Shown: positions 41,077 through 50,233 of the stretch, one piece after another
Numbering within the stretch: the stretch's first letter is position 1
Layout: every line of letters starts with the position of its first letter
Source of the DNA: Sporosarcina luteola
GTDB lineage: Bacteria > Bacillota > Bacilli > Bacillales_A > Planococcaceae
DNA: 64,000 bases
Reading direction: 5' to 3'
NCBI RefSeq assembly: GCF_023715585.1
Contig: NZ_JAMBOK010000001.1
Coordinates: forward strand, 1,364,001-1,428,000
Notes under the pieces: generated by a model
The model's database searches: none
The model's input: the letters and a program-made list of their open reading frames with translations, nothing else
What the model was told of the DNA's origin: nothing
Program-made: the position numbers and the translations under genes

Positions 41077-42069
41077 TCAATAGATTAAATTAATGAATTC
41101 TTCTTTCGTGATTCCGCCCAATACGGTCGGGATGTCGACAGCATCGAGTGCTTTCGTAATTGATTCACGATCGTATTGAACGCTCTTCAGACTTTCTTCA
41201 ACAACCGCCACGTCGCCGACGCCGAAAAAGTCGCCGTATATGCTGACGTCATCGATTTTCCCTTTTTCGACTTGCAGGCGCACATCGATGCCGCCGACAG
41301 GGAAGCGGTGGGAATGCTGCATATTGAATTTCGGGGATTTGCCGTAGTTCCAGTCCCAGTTGCCGTAACGCTCTGCGGATAAAGCGCGGATGTTGTCCCA
41401 GTCCTCGTCGGTCAGCTCCCAATACTGTACGTTCTCTTCGCCGCCAAAAATTGATTTCAGAATCTCTATACGGAATTGTTCGATTGTCATCGGCTCTTCG
41501 ATGAACTCTGAAATGTTCGCGACACGGCTGCGAATCGACTTGATCCCTTTCGATTCGATCTTGTCCTTCCTTACTTTCAATGCAGACACAACACGCTCGA
41601 TTTCCGTATCAAACATCAACGTCCCGTGAGTGAACATGCGCCCTTGTGTCGCAAATTGGGCATTGCCCGAAACTTTGCGCCCTTCAACTAGAATATCATT
41701 ACGGCCGAGCAATTCCGCTGTTACGCCCATTTCCGCCAATGCCTTGATGACCGGCTCGGTGAATTTCTTGAAGTTGCGGAACGATTCCCCGTCATCTTTC
41801 GTGATGAAGCTGAAATTGAGGTTCCCTAGGTCATGATACACCGCGCCGCCGCCTGAAAGCCTGCGGACGACGTGGATGCCGTTCGCATCGACGTATTCGG
41901 TATTGATCTCCTCGACTGTGTTCTGATTCTTTCCGATGATGATCGATGGTTCGTTGATATAGAACAGTAGAAACGAATCTTTGTCGATGTCCATATTTTT
42001 CAATACATACTCTTCGATCGCAAGGTTGATCCTCGGATCGGTAATGCCTTTATTATCAACGAAATACAC
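41077..42069 (-). CDS. lplJ: Lipoate-protein ligase LplJ
   Basis: 330 residues from a GTG at 42069, after GGGAGCG. Lipoate-ligase landmarks: IDKDSFLLFYINEPSIIIGKNQ near 31-52 (cited here by its core PSIIIGKNQN), RRLSGGGAVYHDLGNLNFS near 74-92, and the Lys-containing KVSGNAQF near 132-139. It activates lipoate with ATP and transfers it to the lipoyl domains of dehydrogenase E2 or GcvH. Monocistronic with its own terminator. It is divergent from the two YhfH genes, which are also its neighbours in B. subtilis. Confidence 0.93.
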   Translation of the reverse strand: MYFVDNKGITDPRINLAIEEYVLKNMDIDKDSFLLFYINEPSIIIGKNQNTVEEINTEYVDANGIHVVRRLSGGGAVYHDLGNLNFSFITKDDGESFRNFKKFTEPVIKALAEMGVTAELLGRNDILVEGRKVSGNAQFATQGRMFTHGTLMFDTEIERVVSALKVRKDKIESKGIKSIRSRVANISEFIEEPMTIEQFRIEILKSIFGGEENVQYWELTDEDWDNIRALSAERYGNWDWNYGKSPKFNMQHSHRFPVGGIDVRLQVEKGKIDDVSIYGDFFGVGDVAVVEESLKSVQYDRESITKALDAVDIPTVLGGITKEEFINLIY

Positions 42070-42130
42070 AATAATCGCTCCCTATGTAAATGAATTCACT
42101 TCTATTTTATCCGAAATGAACAGAAAAGTG

Positions 42131-42160
42131 TTGACATTTGATCTACTGTTATAATACAAT
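42131..42160 (+). promoter_or_regulatory. Probable sigma-A promoter of the yhfH-like genes
   Basis: Consensus TTGACA at 42131-42136 and TACAAT at 42155-42160 with 18 bp between; a perfect TATAAT at 42150-42155 would leave only 13 bp. The first YhfH-like start is at 42204. Confidence 0.6.
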
Positions 42161-42203
42161 CATTCTAACAAATTTAGTTATAGAACAAGAGGAGGAAGAT
42201 GAA

Positions 42204-42329
42204 ATGGTCGAGAGTATCGTAGAATTTTTCAGAAACCTGCCTGCCAAAGCCTGTGACGTTTGTGGAGAGAAAATCGAAGAACAGCATGAATGCTACAGTA
42301 ATAAATGTAACGAGTGCAATATCGTCTAA
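42204..42329 (+). CDS. YhfH-like Cys-rich mini-protein, copy 1
   Basis: 41 residues from the ATG at 42204, 8 nt after GAGGAGG. Sequence VESIVEFFRNLPAKACDVCG, then EEQHECYSNKCNECN: a C-x2-C pair and a C-x4-C-x2-C cluster with His beside it, suited to bind zinc. It matches the YhfH family of Bacillales, whose role is unknown. A second copy follows 79 bp downstream with its own ribosome site. Confidence 0.85.
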   Translation: MVESIVEFFRNLPAKACDVCGEKIEEQHECYSNKCNECNIV

Positions 42330-42408
42330 TTTTTTTACCTATGCTGTTATACTACACCTGCCCAATTACCTAATTAGTATTAGTACAAATAGACAGGAGG
42401 GAACACCG

Positions 42409-42534
42409 ATGCTAGAGAATGTCATTGAGTTTTTCAAGAACCTGCCTGCGAAAACCTGTGCCGAATGCGGAAAAGAGATTGAGGAACAGCATGAATGCTA
42501 CAGCAATAAATGCGATGAGTGCAACATCATCTAA
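42409..42534 (+). CDS. YhfH-like Cys-rich mini-protein, copy 2
   Basis: 41 residues from the ATG at 42409, 8 nt after AGGAGG. Same length and layout as copy 1 (LENVIEFFKNLPAKTCAECG, EEQHECYSNKCDECN); all five Cys and the His are kept, and most changes are conservative. This points to a tandem duplication kept under selection. A terminator follows at 42542. Confidence 0.85.
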   Translation: MLENVIEFFKNLPAKTCAECGKEIEEQHECYSNKCDECNII

Positions 42535-42541
42535 TACAGAA

Positions 42542-42593
42542 AAGGACTGCCCGGAAAGTCGATTAATCGTCTTCCCGTAGCAGTCCTCTTTGT
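42542..42593 (+). terminator. Terminator after the YhfH-like genes
   Basis: AGGACTGC and GCAGTCCT arms around a 29-nt loop, then CTTTG; the T run is weak. Confidence 0.7.
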
Positions 42594-42605
42594 ATGAAAC
42601 GGCTG

Positions 42606-42640
42606 TTATAATCACTCACCGGGTTTTATGATCACTCACC
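42606..42640. repeat. Array G: TTAT(A/G)ATCACTCACCGG, 2 units, 20 bp
   Basis: TTATAATCACTCACCGGG and TTATGATCACTCACCGG lie 20 bp apart; the second contains the stop codon of the GDPD gene. Same pitch and TTAT core as the larger arrays. Confidence 0.65.
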
Positions 42641-43502
42641 GGTTGTTTTCTTCGTCCAAAAGATCAGGTTCGTCCGTAGCGATGCCGTTGACGCCCATCG
42701 CTTTCAAGCGCAAGGCGGCTTCGGCGTCATTCACCGTGTAAGCATAAACCGCGAGACCCTCGTCGTGCATTGAGTTGACGAAAGGAGGCGTCAATGCTTC
42801 GTAGCTCACGTTGACGCCTGAAGCGTACGAGAGAATATCCTTCAATTCCTTCTTCGTTAGTGCCGCTTCCTCCCCTTCGTCGAAAGAGACCAGTTGAATC
42901 AGCGGAATCTCAGGGTCGATCTTATGCACTTGCTTCAACGCCTTCTTGTCGAAAGAAAGGATGACCGCTTTCGGATACCCTTTGGCGTCGTGACCGATCA
43001 ACTCCTGCTCTTCCATGAGTCTGACCAATTCCTCCTCGATGCCGGGGTATTGTTCTGTATCTTTCAACTCGATAACAAAGCGGAGGTCTCCTTTCATCTG
43101 TTCAACCACTTCCCGCAATGTAGGGACTTCATACTCTTCTTCGTCTCTGCCGCTGGCGGCGATTTTCTTGCCTTTCTTCTCATCCGCGGTCAGCTGTTTC
43201 AATTCGGCCAATGTAAAGTCCTTTATCTTCCCGGCCGCTTCTGTCGTACGTTTCACGTCATCGTCATGCATGACGATCAATTCCCCATCCTTCGTCAAAT
43301 GGACGTCAAGCTCGACATAATCCGCATTGAGATCTTCCGCGAGCTCGAAGGAAGGCAACGTATTTTCCGGCTCGTACGCAGATGCGCCGCGATGCCCGAT
43401 AATGAGAAACCCTTCTTCCGGCATTGGATTGTCCCACTCATTTCCGATGGAACAAGCAGATAATAGGATGGCTGTGCTAAGTAGTAGTAACAGTTTTTTC
43501 AT
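42636..43502 (-). CDS. Lipoprotein glycerophosphodiester phosphodiesterase
   Basis: 288 residues. A lipoprotein signal peptide ends in LLSAC with the acylated Cys at 17. GDPD landmarks: IIGHRGASAYEPENTLPSF near 34-52 with catalytic His, YVELDVHLTKDGELIVMHDD near 62-81 with metal Glu/Asp and second His, and VIELK near 147. It hydrolyses glycerophosphodiesters, or teichoic-acid ends, at the outer face of the membrane. AAGGAAG precedes the ATG. Its stop codon lies in array G. Confidence 0.93.
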   Translation of the reverse strand: MKKLLLLLSTAILLSACSIGNEWDNPMPEEGFLIIGHRGASAYEPENTLPSFELAEDLNADYVELDVHLTKDGELIVMHDDDVKRTTEAAGKIKDFTLAELKQLTADEKKGKKIAASGRDEEEYEVPTLREVVEQMKGDLRFVIELKDTEQYPGIEEELVRLMEEQELIGHDAKGYPKAVILSFDKKALKQVHKIDPEIPLIQLVSFDEGEEAALTKKELKDILSYASGVNVSYEALTPPFVNSMHDEGLAVYAYTVNDAEAALRLKAMGVNGIATDEPDLLDEENNR

Positions 43503-43551
43503 ATATACTTCCTTCCAATTGAAAAAGTCCGCGCAGGGCGGACTCTAGATT

Positions 43552-44973
43552 TTATTTCTTAATCAAATCAGCAATGACTTCTTCGACGGCCGCTTTGCCT
43601 TGATCGATGCAGTCCGGCAATCCGACACCGTCATAAGAGGCGCCTGCCAGTTTGACGTTCGGAAACGCATGTTTCAGTTCTGCACGGGCGGCGTCTATAC
43701 GCTCGCGATGCCCGACCCGGTATTGCGGCCGGTCATCCTTGAAGCGCGTAATGACCGTGAAGTCCGGCTTGCCTTTGATCGGAATGATCTTCCCGAGGTC
43801 TTCGAGGACGATCCGTTCGATTTCGTCATCCGGCAAATCGACGATCGCGTCTTCCCCTACCCGCCCGACGAAAGCACGCAGCAAAACTTTTCCTTCCGGC
43901 GTCGACGTCGGCCATTTCCGGGAGACCCATGTGCATGCCGTAATGGAGTAATCGCTGCTTCGGGAGACGAGGAAACCCGTCCCTTCCATATCTTGGACGA
44001 CATGTTCCTCTGGAAATGCAAGTGCAACAGTCGCGACGGATGTCGTATGGATTTCCTTCAATCCTTGCAGGAGTCCGTGCGGGGCGAACAGTTGGCTTGC
44101 CGCCATATGGCCGGTCGTCAAGATGACGGAATTGGCCACAATCGTTTCACCGGTATTCAGCTTGAGTACGTTTTGATCCCCCTGCTTCGAAATACTTTCG
44201 ATGCGGATCCCTTTTTGTACCGTGCCGGGTTCCAACCGCTGTTCTGCCGCCTCGACGATCGATTCAAGCCCGTTCCGAAGCGAATGGAACGCCCCTTTTT
44301 GGGAAGCGCCATGTCCGTCTTTCTGCGGCACTTGCTTCGGCGTCGTCTTCTTCATGCCGAGGATAAGACTGCGGTGTTTCTTTTCTACTTCATAAAACTG
44401 CGGAAACGTCGATTGCAGGCTCATATGGTCGATATCGCCTGCATACACTCCCGATAACAGCGGCTCGATGAGGTTTTCAACGATTTCCGGTCCGAATCGG
44501 CGACGGAAGAAGTGGCCGAGTGACTGGTCCCCTTCCGCCCCTGAACGCGGCAAGACGAAATCCCCTGCCGCCCTCAATTTTCCCGCCCATGAAAACAGGT
44601 CTGATTTCAGGAATGGGCCGACCTTCGTCGGGATGCCCATGACGGAGCCGCCCGGAATCGGCTGCAGCCGGCCGTTCACGAGGATATACGCCTGCCCCGT
44701 CGCATTGCGCACAAGATCGTCGCCTATGCCGACATCCTTCGCGAATGTGTCCATGCTTTTCTTTCGGATGAGGAAGCTGTCCGGCCCCCGTTCGATGACA
44801 AAGCCGTCACGGCGGACCGTTTGGATTTTTCCACCCAGCCGGTTCGTCGCTTCGATCAGTGTCACTTCGATCGGCAAGTTTTGCTCACGGGCCACTTTTT
44901 GCAGATAAAATGCTGCGGAAAGCCCGGTGATCCCTCCACCGACGATGACGACTCTTTTCTTTTGTCCACTCAT
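43552..44973 (-). CDS. hemY: Coproporphyrinogen III oxidase HemY (CgoX)
   Basis: 473 residues. FAD-binding GGGITGLSAAFYL near 12-24 and IEATNRLGGKIQTVR near 39-53; C-terminal AGASYDGVGLPDCI near 445-458 completes the flavin site. In Firmicutes this enzyme oxidises coproporphyrinogen III to coproporphyrin III in the coproporphyrin-dependent haem pathway. It is the last gene of hemE-hemH-hemY, 21 bp after hemH. Confidence 0.94.
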   Translation of the reverse strand: MSGQKKRVVIVGGGITGLSAAFYLQKVAREQNLPIEVTLIEATNRLGGKIQTVRRDGFVIERGPDSFLIRKKSMDTFAKDVGIGDDLVRNATGQAYILVNGRLQPIPGGSVMGIPTKVGPFLKSDLFSWAGKLRAAGDFVLPRSGAEGDQSLGHFFRRRFGPEIVENLIEPLLSGVYAGDIDHMSLQSTFPQFYEVEKKHRSLILGMKKTTPKQVPQKDGHGASQKGAFHSLRNGLESIVEAAEQRLEPGTVQKGIRIESISKQGDQNVLKLNTGETIVANSVILTTGHMAASQLFAPHGLLQGLKEIHTTSVATVALAFPEEHVVQDMEGTGFLVSRSSDYSITACTWVSRKWPTSTPEGKVLLRAFVGRVGEDAIVDLPDDEIERIVLEDLGKIIPIKGKPDFTVITRFKDDRPQYRVGHRERIDAARAELKHAFPNVKLAGASYDGVGLPDCIDQGKAAVEEVIADLIKK

Positions 44974-44994
44974 GTCATCACTTCCTAGCTGCCC

Positions 44995-45927
44995 TCAGGC
45001 TTCCTTCAATTGCTCAAGAACCGCATCCGCCATTGCGGTAATGAATAGCGGGTCCGTATTCGGCATTGCGGGACGGTAATAGGATGCACCGATTTCGTCG
45101 CAAACGACTTTACACTCATGGTCATTGTCATAAAGCACTTCCAAATGGTCCGATACGAAGCCTACCGGTGTATAGACGAATGCCTCATAGCCTTTCTGCT
45201 CATGCAAATCGCGCGTCAAGTCCTGGACATCAGGTCCGAGCCATGGCTCTCCCGTCTGCCCTTCACTTTGCCAGCCGACTGCGTACTGTTCGACTTCCGC
45301 CGCTTCCGCAATCAGTTTCGCTGTCTCATCCAATTGTTCCGGATACGGATCTCCGAATTGCTTGATCTTTTCAGGCAAGGAGTGCGCCGAAACGACGAGG
45401 CACGCTTTTTCACGTTCTGCATCACTCATACCTGCATACGTGCTGCGAATCTTATCCGCCCAGTATTCGATGAACTTCGGCTGCTTGTACCAGCTTTCGA
45501 CCGACGTCATGGAAATGCCGTGCTTTTCGGCTTCTTCCTTAGCGCGTTCATTATATGATTTCACGGAGAATGAAGAATAATGAGGTGCCAATACGATTGA
45601 CACCGCTTCTTTAATTCCGTCAGCTTCCATCTGTTCAACCGCTTCTTCGACAAATGGCGTAATATGCTTCAAGCCAACATAGACGTTGAATTCGATTTCA
45701 TCCTGCATCGCATTCAAACGGTCGCCAAGTGTATTCGCCTGGTTTTCCGTAATTTTCGCGAGCGGGGAAATTCCGCCGATCGCTTGATAACGTGCCTTCA
45801 GATCTTCCAGTTGTTCCGGTGCAGGCGGACGGCCGCGCCGGATATGCGTGTAGTACGGTAAGATATCCTCTTCCTTATATGGCGTTCCGTACGCCATGAC
45901 TAAAAGTCCCATTTTCCTTTTTGTCAT
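44995..45927 (-). CDS. hemH: Ferrochelatase HemH (CpfC)
   Basis: 310 residues from the ATG at 45927 after [26 protein letters not shown] at the start and [19 protein letters not shown] near 178-196, with the conserved metal-site His, identify ferrochelatase; the monofunctional soluble Bacillus type. It inserts iron into coproporphyrin III. Lies 33 bp after hemE. Confidence 0.95.
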   Translation of the reverse strand: MTKRKMGLLVMAYGTPYKEEDILPYYTHIRRGRPPAPEQLEDLKARYQAIGGISPLAKITENQANTLGDRLNAMQDEIEFNVYVGLKHITPFVEEAVEQMEADGIKEAVSIVLAPHYSSFSVKSYNERAKEEAEKHGISMTSVESWYKQPKFIEYWADKIRSTYAGMSDAEREKACLVVSAHSLPEKIKQFGDPYPEQLDETAKLIAEAAEVEQYAVGWQSEGQTGEPWLGPDVQDLTRDLHEQKGYEAFVYTPVGFVSDHLEVLYDNDHECKVVCDEIGASYYRPAMPNTDPLFITAMADAVLEQLKEA

Positions 45928-45960
45928 CAGTTGCACCTCATTTTTCGTTTTCTACGCAAT

Positions 45961-46998
45961 TTATTTGCGGAGCTGCGCGCTGTATTCGTGAACGAATTCT
46001 GTCAATCGTTTCAATGTTGCCGGCTGGACTTCAGGGAAGACGCCGTGTCCTAAGTTGAAAATGTGGCTGCCGTGCTCGACGCCTTGTTCAACGATGACTT
46101 TCGCACGCTCTTCGATGATGTCCCAATCTGCTAGAAGCAATGCAGGATCCAAGTTTCCTTGCAATGTCTTCGTCAATCCTCTTTCCCCGGCTTCCTTGAC
46201 TGATAAACGCCAGTCCAAGCCGACGACGTCGACTGGAAGGTCATGCCATTCGTTCGCCAAATGGCTCGCTCCGACGCCGAACGTGATCAATGGCACATTC
46301 AATTCGCGAAGTTCATTAAAGATGCGTGTCATGACTGGCTTAATGAAGACTCTATAATCGGAGACATTCAATGCGCCGACCCATGAATCGAACACTTGGA
46401 TCGCGGCTGCTCCCGCTGCCACTTGTGCTTTGATCGATGTGATGATCGTATCGCCCAACTTATCCATGAGCGCAAACCAAGCTTCAGGCTCGGAAACCAT
46501 GAACGATTTCGTCAAGTTATAGCTTTTCGACGGACCGCCCTCAATCATGTAGCTCGCCAGTGTGAATGGCGCTCCGGCAAAGCCGATCAATGGCACATTC
46601 AATTGTTCTTTCAAGATCTTGATCGTGTCGATGACGAATGGAATATCGTCCTCCGGTGAAAGCTCCCCGAGATTATGGACGTCCTGCACCGAGCGGATCG
46701 GATTTGAAATGACAGGGCCTACACCCGCTTTTATTTTTACATCCACCCCGATTCCCGGAAGTGGCGTCACGATATCCTTATATAAAATCGCAGCGTCGAC
46801 ATTGTATTGGTCGACAGGCAGCTTTGTCACATACGCGCAAAGCTCCGGCTGATGAGTGATCTCTTCTAATGAATATTTCTCTTTGATCTTGCGGTATTCA
46901 GGCTGAGAACGGCCCGCTTGCCTCATGAACCAAACCGGTGTATGGTCGATTTTTTCTCCTCTTGCAGCACGAAGCAGTGTATCGTTAAATGTTGTCAT
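45961..46998 (-). CDS. hemE: Uroporphyrinogen decarboxylase
   Basis: 345 residues. [20 protein letters not shown] and [13 protein letters not shown] (about 20-37) are the UroD N-terminal signature with catalytic Asp/Arg region; [17 protein letters not shown] near 138-154 is the second signature. It converts uroporphyrinogen III to coproporphyrinogen III. First gene of the haem operon; the 269-bp gap upstream is shared with divergent hmoB and probably holds both promoters. Confidence 0.96.
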   Translation of the reverse strand: MTTFNDTLLRAARGEKIDHTPVWFMRQAGRSQPEYRKIKEKYSLEEITHQPELCAYVTKLPVDQYNVDAAILYKDIVTPLPGIGVDVKIKAGVGPVISNPIRSVQDVHNLGELSPEDDIPFVIDTIKILKEQLNVPLIGFAGAPFTLASYMIEGGPSKSYNLTKSFMVSEPEAWFALMDKLGDTIITSIKAQVAAGAAAIQVFDSWVGALNVSDYRVFIKPVMTRIFNELRELNVPLITFGVGASHLANEWHDLPVDVVGLDWRLSVKEAGERGLTKTLQGNLDPALLLADWDIIEERAKVIVEQGVEHGSHIFNLGHGVFPEVQPATLKRLTEFVHEYSAQLRK

Positions 46999-47267
46999 AA
47001 ATCGATTCCCACTTTCTTTATAATAATTATCGAAGTTCGCTTATTCGTCTTCAAATATAGACGTTTCCCCTTGGAATGTATAGTGTTTGAGCCAAATTGT
47101 CATCAAATTGTGCTCATATTTCCTGCCCGCCGCCACCAATTCGACAATGTTTGTTTTAATTGTCTCGAACAGGGAAAATATGAAGAGTATCTACTCTTTC
47201 GGACTGTCGACAATCGGTCCGATCTGAAATGAAGGCAGTAAGTAAGTTTCTAAAGGAGGTTTAGGGA

Positions 47268-47783
47268 ATGTATATGTATTTGACTACCGGAACAAGGGAT
47301 TTTATGGAGAAGCTTCAGGAGCGCCATTCAGATAAAGGGATGGTCCTCATGCATGGCGGAGGCCAGTCGCTTCTCTTGCATGAAACGGACGGAAAGTCGG
47401 TCTTCCAGACCCCAAGACGGTATGAGGTGGTAAGTTCTTTCGGCCAATTGATGGATGAGGGCTACTTCGTTTTCAATAACATCCCCGTCACGGATGAAGG
47501 GCGTCCAATCTTTGAACACCGCTTTTCCGGCGGTGGCGGTAAGATTGAAAGCCAGCAAGGGTTCATCGCTTTCCGTCTTCTCCGACCGCTCGATTCGGAC
47601 ACCTACATCGTCATGACCGAATGGGAGGATGCGTCAGACTTCGACCGTTGGAAACATTCACCGGCGTTCAAGGAGTCGCATCAATCGACAGACATGAAGG
47701 AATTCGCCGGCAATACAACGCATATTTTCTCAAGTGCATCTTATATTACGACGTATACTGCGAAAATTGAAGAAGACGAATGA
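47268..47783 (+). CDS. hmoB: Haem-degrading monooxygenase HmoB-like protein
   Basis: 171 residues, ATG after AAAGGAGG. The C-terminal ABM fold has FIAFRLLRPLDSDTYIVMTEW near 98-118 and WKHSPAFKESH near 126-136. Length, fold and position beside hemE-hemH-hemY match B. subtilis HmoB (YhgC), which breaks down haem to release iron. It runs opposite to hemE, so synthesis and breakdown genes flank one regulatory region. Confidence 0.9.
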   Translation: MYMYLTTGTRDFMEKLQERHSDKGMVLMHGGGQSLLLHETDGKSVFQTPRRYEVVSSFGQLMDEGYFVFNNIPVTDEGRPIFEHRFSGGGGKIESQQGFIAFRLLRPLDSDTYIVMTEWEDASDFDRWKHSPAFKESHQSTDMKEFAGNTTHIFSSASYITTYTAKIEEDE

Positions 47784-47863
47784 TGCCTGACCGGATTGCT
47801 TCACTCAAAACGTATTGTTATAATTGCGAATATAACTAATGCGTTTTGAGAGGGGTAGTTGGA

Positions 47864-49030
47864 ATGAATAAGCAACTGTTCGAGAAGTTGGATTGCGCTT
47901 ACGAAGAAATGGTCGTCATCCGAAGACATTTGCATATGCACCCGGAATTATCTTTTCAAGAGGAAAAGACCGCGCAATACATCCATGGCTTCTATGCAGA
48001 TCTCGGCGTCGATGTCCGTACAGGCGTCGGGGGCAATGGCGTAGTTGCACGTATCAAAGGAGCGCGTCCCGGCAAGACGGTCGCGTTGCGTGCAGATTTT
48101 GACGCATTGCCGATCCAGGATGAAAAAGACGTCCCTTATAAATCGACAGTTCCAGGCGTCATGCACGCTTGCGGACATGACGGCCATACAGCGGCATTGC
48201 TGCAATTGGCGAAGGCGATCCATGAGCTGCGGGAAGATCTCGCGGGGGAATATGTCTTCATCCACCAACATGCCGAGGAATTTGCGCCGGGCGGAGCCAT
48301 CTCAATGATCGAAGACGGTTGCCTGGACGGTGTCGACGTGATTTTCGGCACACATCTCTGGTCTCTCATCCCCTACAAAACTATCGAATATTCAACAGGA
48401 CCGGTCATGGCGGCTGCCGACCGATTTGAAATTACGATTCAAGGGGCAGGAGGCCATGGAGCGGCGCCGCATCAGACGAAGGATGCCATCGTTATCGGTG
48501 CCCAGCTCGTCATGAATTTGCAGCAGCTCGTATCCCGCCGCGTCGACCCGATTGAATCTGCCGTTTTGTCCGTCGGTTCATTCGTTGCGGACAACGCGTT
48601 CAATGTCATCGCCGATTCCGCAAAGCTTGGCGGCACGGTGCGTACGTTCAATCCCGATATCCGCGACATGATGGAACGGGAAATAGCCCGGGTCGTGGAA
48701 GGCACTGCACTTGCCAATGATTGTGAAATCCGGTTCGACTATTTCCGCGGTTATCCTGCCGTCGTGAACCATACAGTAGAAACCGAGTTTTTGAAATGCA
48801 TTGCTGAATCAGTTCCCGGCGTCGAACATGTCGTGGAAGGAAAGCCGCAAATGGGCGGCGAAGACTTCGCATACTATTTGGAAAAAGTGCCTGGCACTTT
48901 TTTCTTCACAGGCGCTCAGCCGGCTGACACCTATCCTCATCATCATCCGAAATTTGATTTTGAGGAACAGGCGATGCTGCTTGCCGCGAAAACGCTCGGT
49001 GCTGCCGCATTAGGTTATCAAGCTGAATAA
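47864..49030 (+). CDS. M20-family amidohydrolase (YhaA-like)
   Basis: 388 residues from the ATG at 47864 after GAGAGGGG; a TTG further upstream is less likely. Metal-site sequences: MHACGHDGHTA near 97-107, HQHAEEFAPGGA near 130-141, GTHLWSLIP near 164, and late PQMGGEDFAYYL near 327-338. It belongs to the IAA-amino acid/hippurate hydrolase group that removes acyl groups from N-acyl amino acids. A terminator follows the stop. Confidence 0.92.
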   Translation: MNKQLFEKLDCAYEEMVVIRRHLHMHPELSFQEEKTAQYIHGFYADLGVDVRTGVGGNGVVARIKGARPGKTVALRADFDALPIQDEKDVPYKSTVPGVMHACGHDGHTAALLQLAKAIHELREDLAGEYVFIHQHAEEFAPGGAISMIEDGCLDGVDVIFGTHLWSLIPYKTIEYSTGPVMAAADRFEITIQGAGGHGAAPHQTKDAIVIGAQLVMNLQQLVSRRVDPIESAVLSVGSFVADNAFNVIADSAKLGGTVRTFNPDIRDMMEREIARVVEGTALANDCEIRFDYFRGYPAVVNHTVETEFLKCIAESVPGVEHVVEGKPQMGGEDFAYYLEKVPGTFFFTGAQPADTYPHHHPKFDFEEQAMLLAAKTLGAAALGYQAE

Positions 49031-49039
49031 GCCGTTTAT

Positions 49040-49064
49040 CCCCCGTTCATGACGGGGGATTTTC
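49040..49064 (+). terminator. Terminator of the amidohydrolase gene
   Basis: CCCCCGT-TCATG-ACGGGGG hairpin with ATTTTC tail on the plus strand. Confidence 0.9.
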
Positions 49065-49125
49065 TATATGACCACAGTAAATTTGCACTTCTTTTCACAT
49101 AGTTCAAATTATTCATATAAAAGAC

Positions 49126-49153
49126 TTGTTTTTCTAATTACTTACCCTATAAT
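49126..49153 (+). promoter_or_regulatory. Probable promoter of comK
   Basis: TTGTTT and TATAAT 16 bp apart, ending 41 bp before the comK start. AAAAGACTTGTTTT overlapping the -35 hints at a ComK-type AT box (AAAA-N5-TTTT) but the spacing is one base too long. Confidence 0.55.
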
Positions 49154-49194
49154 ACTAGTAAGGGATGGAAATATTAGGATTGGGGGAAAATAGT

Positions 49195-49728
49195 ATGAAT
49201 GAATTCGAACCACGGTATCACCTATCGTTTGATACCCTCATGTTACAACCGAAGATAGATGGCAATAAGGTTTTCACGAGGGTCATTGAACGGGAAAGGA
49301 CATTGATTGTTCCAAAGAAACCGATACATATTATAACCGGATCCTGCACTTTCTATGGATCCAGTTATACAACTGCCATGAATACGTCCAAGCGATTATT
49401 CGGAGATAATAAGCAGAAAGCGCCTTTTTTGCTGGCAAACTCTTTTGGCATTCCATTCATTTTCATTCCGACATTATCTCCTTATTCAGATCAGAATGTG
49501 TGGATCTCCTACCATGCAATTGATTTTTTTGATGCGGACGGGCTTGGAACTTCCGTTACATTGGAGAATGGGCAGAAATACAAGTTGGATATTTCGGTTT
49601 TGACGATGAACCGGCAATATACGCTGGCTAAATTGCTTGAAAGGGATTTCTTGAAAAGGCAAAAGAACTTCCACGGTTCTTTACAGTTCCCGCCTAAAGG
49701 TTCGTCAAAGAGTTACCCAAGCGTGTAA
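49195..49728 (+). CDS. comK: Competence transcription factor ComK
   Basis: 177 residues from the ATG at 49195, preceded by GGGGGAAA; an upstream in-frame ATG at 49165 lacks such a site. The run LIVPKKPIHIITGSCTFYGS near 36-55 and KAPFLLANSFGIPFIFIP near 78-95 are diagnostic of ComK. ComK activates DNA-uptake genes, including comF, and its own promoter. Its presence with comFA/comFC and degSU implies a genetic competence program. The 3' end overlaps the convergent YhjD-like gene by 35 bp. Confidence 0.93.
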   Translation: MNEFEPRYHLSFDTLMLQPKIDGNKVFTRVIERERTLIVPKKPIHIITGSCTFYGSSYTTAMNTSKRLFGDNKQKAPFLLANSFGIPFIFIPTLSPYSDQNVWISYHAIDFFDADGLGTSVTLENGQKYKLDISVLTMNRQYTLAKLLERDFLKRQKNFHGSLQFPPKGSSKSYPSV

Positions 49729-50068
49729 AATACAGCTCCAGTAACTCTTCCGTCCGGTTGCGGAGCCGGACATTCAAGTAGCGGCGGTGGTCTTCATAGC
49801 CGCCATTGATGAAAATGTATTCCGTAAACATACTATCCCTCGTTTTTCGGATTACTTTCATATTATTGCGCCGCAAATAGAATGTCGTTTCCTGCAGCTC
49901 GCTTTGGACTTGCTTCACCGTATTGTCGATAATCTTTAAGTAAGGCCCCTTCAACTTGAACGGGCCTTTTTCAAATAGCTCCCGATCTCGCTCCAGTACG
50001 ATCAAGACCATCGGCAAGTAGATCATGTTTTCAAAATGAGGCAATGCCTTCGCCGGAATTAAAGGCAT
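49694..50068 (-). CDS. YhjD-like conserved hypothetical protein
   Basis: 124 residues, ATG after GGGAGGAAA. ENMIYLPMVLIVLERDREL near 13-31, then GPYLKIIDNTVKQVQ and FTEYIFINGGYEDHRRYLN; positively charged and helical, without signal peptide. From memory it resembles B. subtilis YhjD, also near comK. Role unknown. It overlaps the end of comK by 35 bp in a convergent arrangement, so their transcripts would be antisense at the ends. Confidence 0.75.
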   Translation of the reverse strand: MPLIPAKALPHFENMIYLPMVLIVLERDRELFEKGPFKLKGPYLKIIDNTVKQVQSELQETTFYLRRNNMKVIRKTRDSMFTEYIFINGGYEDHRRYLNVRLRNRTEELLELYFTRLGNSLTNL

Positions 50069-50169
50069 TACGGTTTCCTCCCTTCAAAAGGAACATTTGT
50101 TCCCATTATACCTTTTTCATTTCTGGAAAGCAATATGGTTTGCGAAGGTAATTTTTGCATCCTCAATAA

Positions 50170-50202
50170 TAAAAACTGCCCAGTTATGCACCTGGACAGT
50201 TT
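50170..50202 (-). terminator. Terminator of the lipoprotein gene
   Basis: AAACTGTCCAGG and CTGGGCAGTTT arms, then TTATTATTG on the minus strand. Confidence 0.85.
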
Positions 50203-50233
50203 CAGTTTGTGGATATTCGATTGTTACTAAACG

